DNA of 64,000 nt from the NCBI GenBank assembly GCA_045652425.1, contig JAZRUG010000007.1:5902-69901 (forward strand), given 5' to 3'. A program made the translations under genes and the position numbers. Below are positions 1-8,189 of the stretch, one piece after another. Every line of letters begins with the position of its first letter. Positions within the stretch are counted from its first letter, which is position 1. The stretch comes from RGIG1995 sp045652425 (GTDB lineage Bacteria; Bacillota; Clostridia; Oscillospirales; CAG-272). Under the pieces are notes generated by a model. That model saw only the letters and a list, made by a program, of their open reading frames with translations. It searched no databases and was not told the origin of the DNA.

Positions 1-85
1 TTTTTCCTTTCTTTTTTGCTTTTATAATGCTGACGAGCGCACGGATAAGCGCTAATATTATTACTGCTATTATAGCATAGTTCAT
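1..85 (-). CDS. N-terminus of unknown small membrane protein (partial)
   Basis: A minus-strand reading frame begins with ATG at 85 and runs off the left edge of the window. The 28 visible codons give one hydrophobic helix (about residues 4-22) followed by a lysine-rich tail, so the protein probably has an N-terminal membrane anchor with a cytoplasmic side after it. A good AAGGAG-type ribosome binding site lies at 90-97. Too little is visible to name a family. Confidence 0.5.
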   Translation of the reverse strand, partial: MNYAIIAVIILALIRALVSIIKAKKKGK

Positions 86-206
86 AGGTATCTCCTTGTA
101 TTGTTTAATGTCGAGTTAGCTTTGGCTAACCATCAATAAGATAATAGCATTAGTTGATAAATTTGTCAATGGCTTTTTTGTATATTGTCAAAAAATGCTG
201 AAACTG

Positions 207-234
207 TTGACATATTATTAAAAATAAATATAAT
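207..234 (+). promoter_or_regulatory. Sigma-A promoter of the NhaC-type antiporter gene
   Basis: TTGACA (207-212) and TATAAT (229-234) are both perfect matches to consensus with a 16-base spacer. They lie about 60 bases before the start codon at 296. A ribosome binding site (AAGGAG) is at 279-284. Confidence 0.75.
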
Positions 235-295
235 AAATATATATAAAATTGATATATAAAATGTAAAAAGGAAATAAAAAGGAGAAAAAATTAAA

Positions 296-2014
296 ATGTT
301 TAGACAAAGAAAACTTTTTGCTATCATAACCTTGGTGTTTATGATAACTATGGCTTTTGCGACTGTTGTATGCGCAGAAGAAGCTGCACCCGATTATACC
401 GATTATGATACGGCTGTAGGCTATCTTGATGAATATACGACAAATAGCGGAAGCGATGAAAATTTTGAGGAGAATTCAAAGACAGCTCTTGAAACCGTAA
501 GAGCGGATATGCCTATGTTTGCTACGTTTTGGGCATTGATTCCTCCTGTTATTGCGATTGTATTGGCTTTGATAACCAAAGAGGTTTACTCGTCTTTGTT
601 TGTTGGTATTGTTGCAGGCGGTTTACTTGCCGCTAATTTTAACGTTACTTCGACTATTGATAACGTAGTAGAGGGCGGTATTATTTCTGCAGTATCGGGT
701 ACCGCAGGTATATTTGCGTTCCTTGTTATACTAGGCGCATTGGTTTCATTGATAAACAAATCGGGCGGTTCTGCGGCATTCGGCAGATGGGCAAAAACTC
801 ATATACATACAAAGATTGGCGCATCTATCGCTACGTTTATATTAGGTTTGCTTATATTTATTGACGACTATTTCAACTGTTTGACAGTTGGTTCGGTTAT
901 GCGTCCCGTAACAGATACTCACAAGATTTCACGTTCAAAACTCGCATATCTTATTGACGCTACTGCGGCTCCGGTTTGTATGATAGCTCCCATTTCTTCA
1001 TGGGCGGCAGCAGTTGCAAGTTATGCAGAAGAAGGCGAAGGTCTTGCATTGTTTATAAATGCTATTCCATATAACTTCTATTCATTGTTGACTTTCGTTT
1101 TCATTGTTGGAATTATTGTAATGAAGATAGACTTCGGTCCTATGAAGAAGCACGAAGAAAATGCTGAAAACGGAGACTTGTTTACTTCCGGTGAGATTAT
1201 TGTTTCAAAGGAAGAAGAGGAAGGAAATTCCAAGGGGATTGTTTTTGATTTGATTTTCCCCGTACTTGCTCTTATTGTGTTCTGCGTATTAGCTTTGCTT
1301 TATAACGGTAATGGATATAGCTTTGCAGGTATGAATGTTATTGATGCCTTCTCCAATACCGATGCTACGGTAGGTTTGCCTTGGGGCGGACTTTTGGCGC
1401 TTGTTGCTTCGATTATTTACTACAATATCCGCCGCGTAATTAACTTTAAGTCTTGTATGGAAAGTATTCCCGAAGGTTTTAAGGCGATGGTTCCCGCTAT
1501 TATGATACTCACAATGGCGACAGCGCTTAAGAATATGACGAGCCTTCTCGGCGCAAAGGTATTCGTAGCGCAGATGATGGAGGGTGCCGCTGAAGGTCTC
1601 AGCAGTCTCTTACCCGCTATTATATTCCTCGTTGCTTGCGGACTTGCGTTTGCTACCGGTACTTCTTGGGGAACGTTTGGAATACTTATTCCTATAGTAA
1701 CGGCTATATTCCCTGCAGATTCGACACTTATGATTATAGGTATTTCCGCATGTCTTGCAGGCGCAGTATGCGGTGACCACTGTTCACCCATTTCCGATAC
1801 GACGATTATGTCGTCAGCGGGCGCACAGTGCGACCATATTAACCACGTTTCAACACAGCTTCCTTACGCTATTGTTGTAGCGGCTGTTTCGTTTGTAAGC
1901 TTTGTAATCGCAGCATTTGTTCAGAATGCAGTTATATCACTCGCTATAGCAATTCTTCTTATGATAGCTACGTTGTTCATAATTAAGTTTATGACAGGCA
2001 AGAAGAAAGCATAA
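296..2014 (+). CDS. Na+/H+ antiporter, NhaC family
   Basis: This is a 572-residue polytopic membrane protein. Residues 5-27 look like a signal peptide or first membrane helix, followed by an acidic extracytoplasmic stretch to about residue 75 and then many hydrophobic segments. A conserved F-I-D-D-Y-F-N segment near residue 190 and a G-D-H-C-S-P-I-S-D motif near residue 500 are typical of the NhaC/antiporter C-terminal family, which exchanges sodium and protons (some relatives exchange amino acids). It is monocistronic, with its own promoter and a strong terminator. The exact substrate cannot be told from sequence. Confidence 0.85.
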   Translation: MFRQRKLFAIITLVFMITMAFATVVCAEEAAPDYTDYDTAVGYLDEYTTNSGSDENFEENSKTALETVRADMPMFATFWALIPPVIAIVLALITKEVYSSLFVGIVAGGLLAANFNVTSTIDNVVEGGIISAVSGTAGIFAFLVILGALVSLINKSGGSAAFGRWAKTHIHTKIGASIATFILGLLIFIDDYFNCLTVGSVMRPVTDTHKISRSKLAYLIDATAAPVCMIAPISSWAAAVASYAEEGEGLALFINAIPYNFYSLLTFVFIVGIIVMKIDFGPMKKHEENAENGDLFTSGEIIVSKEEEEGNSKGIVFDLIFPVLALIVFCVLALLYNGNGYSFAGMNVIDAFSNTDATVGLPWGGLLALVASIIYYNIRRVINFKSCMESIPEGFKAMVPAIMILTMATALKNMTSLLGAKVFVAQMMEGAAEGLSSLLPAIIFLVACGLAFATGTSWGTFGILIPIVTAIFPADSTLMIIGISACLAGAVCGDHCSPISDTTIMSSAGAQCDHINHVSTQLPYAIVVAAVSFVSFVIAAFVQNAVISLAIAILLMIATLFIIKFMTGKKKA

Positions 2015-2034
2015 ACCAATCAATCTAAAAAAAC

Positions 2035-2079
2035 AAGTTTACCTTTCCGTGCAAACTGAAAGGTAAACTTTTTGTTTTT
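2035..2079 (+). terminator. Intrinsic terminator after the antiporter gene
   Basis: A perfect 13-base inverted repeat (2035-2047 with 2058-2070) is followed by a T-rich run to 2079. Confidence 0.85.
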
Positions 2080-2237
2080 AAACGAAAACCTTTCTCTCTT
2101 TGCACTTCTCTTACGTATAATCTTATGATAATTCCAAAATTTTTCCTCTCTAAAAATGTATAACTAATACATATTTTTATCAAAGTTTTTATTTTTTTGT
2201 GCTTTTTTGCAGAAATTTATTTTTTTTTTAAAAAACC

Positions 2238-2266
2238 TTTACCGTTTTCGCACATTATGTTATAAT
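2238..2266 (+). promoter_or_regulatory. Extended -10 promoter of the OPA transporter gene
   Basis: TATAAT at 2261-2266 is preceded by TGT, giving an extended -10. A weaker -35 (TTTACC, 2238-2243) lies 17 bases upstream. The rest of the 334-base gap between the two transporter genes is AT-rich and shows only the upstream terminator. Confidence 0.65.
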
Positions 2267-2348
2267 ATTAAAGGTTTTTATTGCATTAAACATTTTTTTA
2301 TCAAAAATCAAACTTTAATCTTAATCTGAAAGGTAAAAACTGCAACAT

Positions 2349-3653
2349 ATGAATACTACTGAAAAAACTCGCTTCGGGTACACTCCCGAACAGTACAAGA
2401 AATTCACAAAATTCGCATGGCTTATGCTCCTCAGCTTCGGTCTCACCTATCTCTTCTTCTACAACGGCCGTCAGAATATCAATCTCGTTTTGAACGAAAT
2501 GGGTACCGACCTCGGTTCAGGTAAAGAAGCTATGGGTATCGTATCGTCTGCTCTCTTCTGGTGCTATGCATTCGGACAGCTTATAAGCGGCAGACTCGGA
2601 GCTTACTTCGGCTACAAAAAGTTTATGATATTTGGTATCGTATCTTCAGCCGCGCTCAACGTTATTATTTCCTTCCAGACATCAATCCCCGTTATTGCTA
2701 TCCTTTGGGGGCTTAACGGTTTTTGTCAGTCAACCGTTTGGGCAAACGGGCTTGGCGTTCTCAACAAATGGTGGCCCAAAGAAAAAAGAGGCTTTGCATC
2801 AGGTCTCGCTACCGCGTTCACCGGTATGGCTCAAGTTGTAACGTACCTCACTATCGGTTGGTGTATCGAACTTAATCCCGAATGGGGTTGGCGCGCTGCT
2901 TTCCGTTATCCTATGGTGCCTATGGTACTTATCCTCATTGCATTTATTGCTTTCTTCAAGTCCACTCCCGAAGAAATTGGACTTACACCCTTTAAAGAAG
3001 CTAATGAAGCTCTTAACCAAAAAGATGCTGAACTCGAAAAGAGAATTAAAGAAAAGGGTTATTTCTACCCCTACAAGCTCCTTTTCAGTCAGCCTAAAGT
3101 TATCGTATTCTGCTTCATATCCGCTATCGCAGGTATCGGCCGTTACGGTCTTCTCACTTGGATTCCCTCTTACTTCACAGAAGTTATGGGACTTTCGGTC
3201 AAAGACGGTATCTTCAGTACTATTCTTCTCCCCCTCGGACACGCTTGTGCTATGTTCTTCTTCCCCTTTATCACCGATAAGGTATTCAAGGGCAAGAGAG
3301 AACCTATGCTTATAATCGCATCTGTTATAACTTTCTTCGGAATGGTAACCTTCCCCTTCATCAAGAGTCAGCAGATCGCTTCCGGTATGCTCTTCGTAGT
3401 AGGCGTATCGTGTATGGTAACAGGTGTTATCTGGGCAATTGCAGGTGATATGGGCGGACGCGCACTTTCCTCAACAGTCGTAGGCGTTCTTGACTGGGCG
3501 GTATATATGGGTGCCGCTGTTCAGTCGGCAATGTTCGGGTTCGTTATCGAAAAGTTCGGTTGGTCTGCAATCTTCATTACAATCGGCGTTCTCTACATAT
3601 TACTCCTCGCGCTTACACTTCTCGCACGTAATATGAAAATGAAAGATATGTAA
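2349..3653 (+). CDS. MFS transporter, organophosphate:phosphate antiporter (GlpT/UhpC-like)
   Basis: This 434-residue protein has about 12 hydrophobic segments. The early F-F-Y-N-G-R-Q-N-I-N motif (about residues 36-45) corresponds to the Y-x-x-R-x-N signature of the OPA group (GlpT, UhpT, PgtP), which takes up sugar phosphates or glycerol phosphates in exchange for phosphate. A charged central loop (about residues 210-240) separates the two six-helix halves. The gene stands alone between its own promoter and a terminator. The substrate is unknown, and a sensor-like UhpC role is less likely because no two-component genes are adjacent. Confidence 0.85.
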   Translation: MNTTEKTRFGYTPEQYKKFTKFAWLMLLSFGLTYLFFYNGRQNINLVLNEMGTDLGSGKEAMGIVSSALFWCYAFGQLISGRLGAYFGYKKFMIFGIVSSAALNVIISFQTSIPVIAILWGLNGFCQSTVWANGLGVLNKWWPKEKRGFASGLATAFTGMAQVVTYLTIGWCIELNPEWGWRAAFRYPMVPMVLILIAFIAFFKSTPEEIGLTPFKEANEALNQKDAELEKRIKEKGYFYPYKLLFSQPKVIVFCFISAIAGIGRYGLLTWIPSYFTEVMGLSVKDGIFSTILLPLGHACAMFFFPFITDKVFKGKREPMLIIASVITFFGMVTFPFIKSQQIASGMLFVVGVSCMVTGVIWAIAGDMGGRALSSTVVGVLDWAVYMGAAVQSAMFGFVIEKFGWSAIFITIGVLYILLLALTLLARNMKMKDM

Positions 3654-3662
3654 TTTTTTCTG

Positions 3663-3690
3663 AACGGAAGCTTAATTGCTTCCGTTTTTG
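3663..3690 (+). terminator. Intrinsic terminator after the OPA transporter gene
   Basis: A 9-base stem (3663-3671 with 3678-3686), a 6-base loop and a T-rich tail follow the stop codon closely. Confidence 0.8.
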
Positions 3691-3702
3691 TTTATTTCTC
3701 GA

Positions 3703-3731
3703 TTGACTGTAATATAATTATGTGGTATACT
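3703..3731 (+). promoter_or_regulatory. Sigma-A promoter of murI
   Basis: TTGACT (3703-3708) and TATACT (3726-3731) are separated by 17 bases. The promoter overlaps a possible GTG start at 3722, which is why that longer reading is rejected. Confidence 0.75.
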
Positions 3732-3769
3732 ATATCTACAGAATAATCATTAAAAGGTGGTTTTCACTA

Positions 3770-4540
3770 ATGAAAAAAACAGATCCTATCGCCGTGTTCG
3801 ACTCGGGTGTCGGCGGAATAAGCGTACTCAAAGAGCTTATGGCACTACTCCCTAATGAAAATTATATATACTACGGCGATTCAATAAATGCCCCCTACGG
3901 CACAAAAAGCGCAGAACAAATTAAAGAACTCACAAAACAAAATGCCGAGATACTTCTTGAGAAAGGCGCAAAAGCAATCGTTATCGCCTGTAACACCGCC
4001 ACGAGCGTCGCCGCCGCTTCTCTCCGCGAGCAATATCCCGATATTCCCATAATCGGTATTGAACCTGCGGTTAAACCCGCTGTCCTTTATAAAATCCACC
4101 CGACTGTTATCGTTATGGCAACACCTTTAACTCTTTCCCAAGATAAGTTCGACGAGCTTGCCAGACGCTATGACAGCGCTGCCAATATTATTGCGCTCCC
4201 CTGCCCTAACCTCGTAAAGCTTATCGAAAGAGGTATCGTTGAAGGTCCTGAACTTGACGAACATTTAAAAGAAATATTTGCCCCCTTTAAATACTTAAAG
4301 GTTGACTCGGTCGTACTTGGCTGTACACATTATCCTCACATAAAAGAAGCTGTCAGCAAGGCATTTGACCACAAAGCAGTTATTTTTGACGGCGGAAGCG
4401 GAACGGCAAGAGAAACCAAGCGCCGCCTTGAAGCTATTGATATGCTCAATGACCAAACTCAAAAGGGCGAACTTCACATCATAAATACCCTTGGCTCAAA
4501 AGAAATAATGGACCTCACCTACTTCCTTTTAAACAGATAA
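3770..4540 (+). CDS. murI: Glutamate racemase
   Basis: The 256-residue enzyme interconverts L- and D-glutamate in the cytoplasm and so supplies D-glutamate for peptidoglycan. The N-terminal F-D-S-G-V-G-G motif, the A-C-N-T-A-T motif with the first catalytic cysteine (about residue 73) and the L-G-C-T-H-Y-P motif with the second (about residue 185) are all present. Length matches the family. The start at 3770 is chosen because AAAGGTGG lies at 3753-3760. An in-frame GTG 16 codons upstream falls inside the promoter. The gene is a single transcription unit. Confidence 0.95.
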   Translation: MKKTDPIAVFDSGVGGISVLKELMALLPNENYIYYGDSINAPYGTKSAEQIKELTKQNAEILLEKGAKAIVIACNTATSVAAASLREQYPDIPIIGIEPAVKPAVLYKIHPTVIVMATPLTLSQDKFDELARRYDSAANIIALPCPNLVKLIERGIVEGPELDEHLKEIFAPFKYLKVDSVVLGCTHYPHIKEAVSKAFDHKAVIFDGGSGTARETKRRLEAIDMLNDQTQKGELHIINTLGSKEIMDLTYFLLNR

Positions 4541-4546
4541 AAATAT

Positions 4547-4587
4547 CCACCCGATATGCAATAAATGCTCTATCGGGTGGCTTTTTT
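4547..4587 (+). terminator. Terminator between convergent murI and FAD dehydrogenase genes
   Basis: A perfect 9-base stem (4547-4555 with 4572-4580) is followed by a T run at 4582-4587. Confidence 0.8.
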
Positions 4588-4593
4588 ATGTTA

Positions 4594-5961
4594 TTATTTT
4601 TCCGCTATGCTTCTTGCAACGTGTACGCCGCTTGCGGATGCGTGTGAAAGCGAGTGTGTTATACCGCTTCCGTCGCCGATTATATAAAGTCCGTCGTACT
4701 TCGTTTCAAGGTTGTTGTTAACCTCAACCTCCATATTGTAGAACTTAACCTCTACACCGTAAAGAAGCGTATCGTCATTTGCCGTACCGGGTGCAACCTT
4801 GTCAAGCGCAAATATCATCTCAATTATACCGTCGAGTATTCTCTTGGGCAAAACAAGGCTCAAGTCACCGGGCGTTGCGTTAAGCGTAGGTGTTATAAAT
4901 GCCTCTTCTATACGGCTGGGGGTTGAACGACGTCCTCTTATCAAGTCGCCGAATCTTTGTACGATTACACCGCCTCCGAGCATATTGCTCAATCTTGCGA
5001 TACTTTCACCGTAGCCATTTGAATCCTTAAACGGCTCTGAAAAATGCTTTGCAACCAAAAGCGCAAAGTTAGTATTCTCCGTCTGCTTTGCGGGATCCTC
5101 GTAACTATGACCGTTAACAGTTATAATGCCGTTTGTATTTTCATTAACAACTGCACCTTTGGGGTTCATACAGAACGTTCTTACCTTGTCGCCGTATTTT
5201 TCGGTTCTGTAAACTATCTTACTCTCGTACAATTCATCGGTAAGGTGCGCAAATACAGCCGCAGGAAGCTCTACTCTGACACCTATATCAACACGGTTAG
5301 ACTTTGTGGGAATATCAAGCTCATGACATACCTTTTCCATCCACTTGCTTCCAATTCTTCCAACACTTATAATACACTTTTCGCACGTGTATGACTTTTC
5401 GCCGCAAATAACTTTGTACCCCTGCTCCAAGCGTTCCACTGTGTTAACAGGCGTATCAAAGAAAAACTCAACCTGTGTCTTGAGATAGTTATAAAGATTC
5501 TCAAGCACGATATAATTTATATCCGTCCCAAGATGACGAACCGAAGCATCAAGCAAATGAAGGTCATGCTGTATGCATACGGTCTTAAAACGAGTTCCTG
5601 CCGTCGTATAAAGTTTCGTTCCCTCACCGCCGTAACGCACGTTTATTTCGTCTATATAGTTCATAAGGTCAAGTGCATTCTTCTTACCTATATATTCGTA
5701 TAAAGTTCCGCCAAAATCGTTTGTAATATTATATTTACCGTCGGAAAAAGCCCCTGCACCGCCAAAACCGCTCATTATCGAACAGCTTTTGCAACCAATA
5801 CAACTTTTTATCTTCTTGCCGTCAATCGGACAATATCTTTTCTCTAACGAGTGTCCTGCTTCAAATACAGCTACTTTAAGATTTTTATTTAATTGCATTA
5901 ATTCATAAGCCGCAAATATCCCACCCGGTCCTGCGCCTATTATTATAACATCATAGTTCAT
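4594..5961 (-). CDS. FAD-dependent dehydrogenase, COG2509-like
   Basis: The 455-residue protein opens with a Rossmann dinucleotide-binding motif (G-A-G-P-G-G, residues 8-13). A cysteine-rich stretch (about residues 44-66) leads into G-F-G-G-A-G-A-F-S-D-G, and a C-terminal G-D-G-S-G motif closes the FAD site. This layout fits the uncharacterised FAD-dependent dehydrogenase group COG2509, whose substrate is not known. The clustered cysteines might bind a metal or take part in redox chemistry (inference). It is cytoplasmic and has its own promoter, convergent with murI. Confidence 0.8.
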   Translation of the reverse strand: MNYDVIIIGAGPGGIFAAYELMQLNKNLKVAVFEAGHSLEKRYCPIDGKKIKSCIGCKSCSIMSGFGGAGAFSDGKYNITNDFGGTLYEYIGKKNALDLMNYIDEINVRYGGEGTKLYTTAGTRFKTVCIQHDLHLLDASVRHLGTDINYIVLENLYNYLKTQVEFFFDTPVNTVERLEQGYKVICGEKSYTCEKCIISVGRIGSKWMEKVCHELDIPTKSNRVDIGVRVELPAAVFAHLTDELYESKIVYRTEKYGDKVRTFCMNPKGAVVNENTNGIITVNGHSYEDPAKQTENTNFALLVAKHFSEPFKDSNGYGESIARLSNMLGGGVIVQRFGDLIRGRRSTPSRIEEAFITPTLNATPGDLSLVLPKRILDGIIEMIFALDKVAPGTANDDTLLYGVEVKFYNMEVEVNNNLETKYDGLYIIGDGSGITHSLSHASASGVHVARSIAEK

Positions 5962-6008
5962 TCTTTTTCTCCCCTTGGGTAATATATTTATTATTTTACA
6001 ACACGTTA

Positions 6009-6037
6009 ATTATAGCATACATCTAAAAATATTTCCA
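6009..6037 (-). promoter_or_regulatory. Extended -10 promoter of the FAD dehydrogenase gene
   Basis: On the minus strand TATAAT (6009-6014) is preceded by TGC, an extended -10. A weak -35 (TGGAAA, 6032-6037) lies 17 bases upstream. Confidence 0.5.
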
Positions 6038-6136
6038 CACTTATTTAAATTTTATTGCATTTCCAACATGCAAATAAAAAAACTATATTTTTGGTCATTT
6101 TCACTAAATGTATTTCAAACAATTTATGGAAGCATC

Positions 6137-6169
6137 TTGGAACCACATTGGAACCATTTTGGAACCACA
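6137..6169 (+). repeat. Three tandem 11-base iteron-like repeats
   Basis: Three copies of TTGGAACC followed by ACA, ATT and ACA sit end to end (6137, 6148, 6159), one per DNA helical turn. A fourth TTGGAACCG lies at 6272. They fall in a 900-base gene-free region (5962-6867). Confidence 0.8.
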
Positions 6170-6292
6170 GTATAGTATAGGTTAGAAGAGATAAGATTAA
6201 GTGAGTAAAGAAAAGAATAGAATAGTATAGTTCATATATAGTGTATGTAAGTATACAGTTAGGGGCCGACCTTGGAACCGATAATTCCGCAG

Positions 6293-6336
6293 TTTTCCAC
6301 ATAGTTTTCAACACTCAATCCACATAGTTTTCCACA
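6293..6336 (+). repeat. Cluster of DnaA-box-like 9-mers
   Basis: TTTTCCACA occurs at 6293-6301 and 6328-6336, one base from the DnaA consensus TTATCCACA. A poorer match (CAATCCACA) lies at 6316-6324 in the same orientation. Function is not shown. The surrounding 6170-6290 is AT-rich without genes. Confidence 0.35.
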
Positions 6337-6452
6337 AAACTTTCAACACTTTCACAAAAACGCCTTTTGGTTATTTTAACAAGGATGCTTTTCACATAAA
6401 TTGAAACATAAATGTATGGGGCGTCGCCTCCTATATCATAGAGATTTTGTTT

Positions 6453-6833
6453 TTCGAATCTCTCTCTGCTTTTTGCAAAAACACGTGCTTTGTGGGAAGC
6501 ACAATCCAAGTTTCCCCTGCACACGTGGTGTGCCGCTCGGCTATTTTTCATCTTACTTTATATGTAGCACAATCCGAGTTTCCCTGCACGCGTGGCGTGC
6601 TCCACCGGACTGTTACTTTCAGTTTCGCTGACTGCCCTGTTCGAATCTCTCTCTCTGCTTTTTGCCAAAACACGCGCTTTATGGGAAGCACAATCCAAGT
6701 TTCCCCTGCACACGTGGTGTGCCGCTCGGCTCGCACCGCTCGCCGACACGCACGCGGGCACCGTAACAGTCCACCGGACTGTTACTTTCAGCTTCGCTGA
6801 CTGCCCTGTTCGAATCTCTCTCTGCTTTTTGCC
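6453..6833 (+). repeat. Imperfect tandem repeats carrying tRNA-Ser 3'-end fragments
   Basis: Units beginning TTCGAATCTCTC (6453, 6640, 6809) match the T-loop and 3' acceptor strand of the nearby tRNA-Ser, but on the opposite strand. Each of the first two is followed by a segment with the palindrome GCACACGTGGTGTGC. A third version of that segment (6566-6600) reads GCACGCGTGGCGTGC, so both arms changed together. A second module (6602-6639 and 6771-6808) precedes two of the tRNA fragments. No convincing protein is encoded here. Confidence 0.75.
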
Positions 6834-6867
6834 AAAAAAATATCCACCCTTTTGGGTGGATATTTTT
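6834..6867 (-). terminator. Terminator of tRNA-Ser
   Basis: A perfect 10-base stem (6840-6849 with 6854-6863) with a TTTT loop is flanked by runs of A and T, so it can act in both directions. On the minus strand it follows the tRNA CCA end directly. Confidence 0.8.
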
Positions 6868-6959
6868 TGGCGCAGAGAGAGAGATTCGAACTCTCGGAAC
6901 GGTATTAGCGTTCACACGATTTCCAGTCGTGCGCCTTAGACCAGCTCAGCCATCTCTGC
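6868..6959 (-). tRNA. tRNA-Ser (GGA anticodon)
   Basis: The 92-base minus-strand gene folds as a class II tRNA. The 7-base acceptor GCAGAGA pairs with TCTCTGC, the anticodon stem CACGA/TCGTG carries GGA, a long variable arm GAACG/CGTTC follows, the T-loop is TTCGAAT, and G plus CCA are encoded at the 3' end. GGA reads UCC and UCU serine codons. The terminator hairpin begins immediately after. Confidence 0.95.
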
Positions 6960-6980
6960 TTATTATTAATATTATCCTTC

Positions 6981-7010
6981 GGTAAGTCCCGTATCTCTAC
7001 GGAACTCACC
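6981..7010 (-). other. Strong hairpin between rplL and tRNA-Ser
   Basis: On the minus strand a 13-base stem with two G-U wobbles closes a GAGA tetraloop. No U-run follows, so it is not a standard terminator. It could be an RNA processing site or stabiliser at the end of the rplJ-rplL transcript. Confidence 0.5.
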
Positions 7011-7046
7011 AAAGTCAATATATCCTTTTCTTATGCTAAACTTAAA

Positions 7047-7415
7047 TTACTTAAGTTCAACAACTGCGCCAGCTTCTTCAAGCTGCTTCTTGATGCCTTC
7101 AGCCATATCCTTGGGAGCTGCTTCTTTAACTACCTTGGGAGCTGCTTCAACAAGATCCTTAGCGTCCTTAAGTCCAAGACCTGTGATTTCACGAACTGCC
7201 TTGATTACGTCAAGCTTCTTAGCGCCTGCTTCCTTAAGTACTACGTCGAATTCTGTCTTTTCTTCAGCTGCTGCTGCAGCGGGAGCTGCTGCACCTGCTA
7301 CTGCTACGGGAGCTGCAGATACGCCGAATTCTTCTTCAACCTTCTTTACAAGATCTGCAAGTTCAAGAATTGTAAGAGATTTTAATTCTTCTATGATATT
7401 TTCAATGTTTGCCAT
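7047..7415 (-). CDS. rplL: 50S ribosomal protein L7/L12
   Basis: The 122-residue stalk protein recruits and activates translation GTPases on the large subunit. The N-terminal dimerisation region (residues 1-32), an alanine-rich hinge (about 36-52) and the globular C-terminal domain with the K-x-x-V-I-K-x-V-R-E region are complete. It follows rplJ by 60 bases in the same transcript, as in most bacteria. GGAGG precedes the ATG. Confidence 0.97.
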   Translation of the reverse strand: MANIENIIEELKSLTILELADLVKKVEEEFGVSAAPVAVAGAAAPAAAAAEEKTEFDVVLKEAGAKKLDVIKAVREITGLGLKDAKDLVEAAPKVVKEAAPKDMAEGIKKQLEEAGAVVELK

Positions 7416-7475
7416 TTTATTTTACCTCCAATATAGATATTATAATTATTTGTAATTTTGGTTTGAAGCTCTGGC

Positions 7476-8009
7476 TTAAGCTTCTGTTGTTTCTGCTGCG
7501 GGTTCAGCCGCACCTTCGCCACTCTTGTCGATAATTGCCTGCAATCCGTATGCAAAACCGTAAAGAGGAGACATAAGGCTGCCAATAATACGTCCAATGA
7601 GGATTTCCTTGGAAGGAATGTCCGCAAGGGCAATTACCTGGTCCTTGTCCATTACTTCTCCGTCAAGGAAGCCTGCCTTAATCTCGAATGTATCGAGCTT
7701 GTCTGCATATTCCTTAAGAATCTTTGCGGGAGCAATGGGATCTTCAGAGCTGATTGCGATAGCTGTCATACCTTCGAACTGGTCCTTAAGACCTCCGAGT
7801 CCTGCTTCTTCGCATGCTCTTGCTGTCAAAGTGTTCTTGTATACTTTATATTCAACATTGGCTTTACGGAGTTCTGCACGAAGCTTTGTATCGTTCTCAA
7901 CTGTGATACCGGAATAGTTTACTACTACACCTGCAGTCGCATTCTTCAACTTTTCTGAAAGTTCAGCTACAACTGCTTTCTTCTGTTCCAATATTTTTGC
8001 GCTCGGCAT
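7476..8009 (-). CDS. rplJ: 50S ribosomal protein L10
   Basis: L10 (177 residues) binds 23S rRNA and anchors the L7/L12 dimers at the base of the stalk. The start at 8009 is chosen because AGGAGGTG lies 7-8 bases upstream and the protein then begins M-P-S-A-K-I-L-E-Q-K, as the family does. A longer reading to 8081 would run through an attenuator hairpin. L10 (with L7/L12) normally controls its own operon by binding the leader found just upstream. Confidence 0.96.
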   Translation of the reverse strand: MPSAKILEQKKAVVAELSEKLKNATAGVVVNYSGITVENDTKLRAELRKANVEYKVYKNTLTARACEEAGLGGLKDQFEGMTAIAISSEDPIAPAKILKEYADKLDTFEIKAGFLDGEVMDKDQVIALADIPSKEILIGRIIGSLMSPLYGFAYGLQAIIDKSGEGAAEPAAETTEA

Positions 8010-8028
8010 GGTTTTCACCTCCTGAATC

Positions 8029-8075
8029 AAAAAATGCTTTCTTGCAGCGTTCACATAACACACCGACAGAAAGCA
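8029..8075 (-). terminator. Attenuator (intrinsic terminator) in the rplJ leader
   Basis: On the minus strand an 8-base stem (8068-8075 with 8035-8042) is followed directly by six T (8034-8029), just before the rplJ ribosome binding site. This is an intrinsic terminator inside the leader. Confidence 0.7.
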
Positions 8076-8155
8076 AACCAATTCATATTCACATAAATTC
8101 GATTGTTTTCATCCTCGGCAGGATTTACTGTGATACCTACTGTCTTTAGATTACC
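8076..8155 (-). promoter_or_regulatory. L10 ribosomal protein leader RNA
   Basis: The rplJ leader contains AGTAGGT (near 8140) and ATCCTGCCGAGG (8113-8124), which resemble the conserved halves of the L10-binding leader of Firmicutes. Free L10 would bind this RNA and favour the downstream attenuator. The identification rests on remembered motif similarity and position, not on a covariance-model search. Confidence 0.7.
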
Positions 8156-8160
8156 CAAGT

Positions 8161-8189
8161 ATACTACCACATTATTTCCAATATGTCAA
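8161..8189 (-). promoter_or_regulatory. Promoter of rplJ-rplL
   Basis: TTGACA (8184-8189) and TAGTAT (8161-8166) are 17 bases apart on the minus strand. The -35 overlaps the TGA stop (8186-8188) of the upstream TauE-like gene. Confidence 0.7.

Noticed and set aside
2085..2200. Possible small RNA or riboswitch before the OPA transporter
   Set aside because: The sequence is AT-rich with no stable stem beyond the preceding terminator.
6315..6939. Several overlapping short frames on both strands near tRNA-Ser
   Set aside because: They are translations of tandem repeats and of the tRNA itself. They have repeat periodicity and no ribosome binding sites.
8010..8081. Longer L10 reading starting at 8081
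   Set aside because: It would translate the attenuator and the ribosome binding site, and its first 24 residues do not resemble L10.
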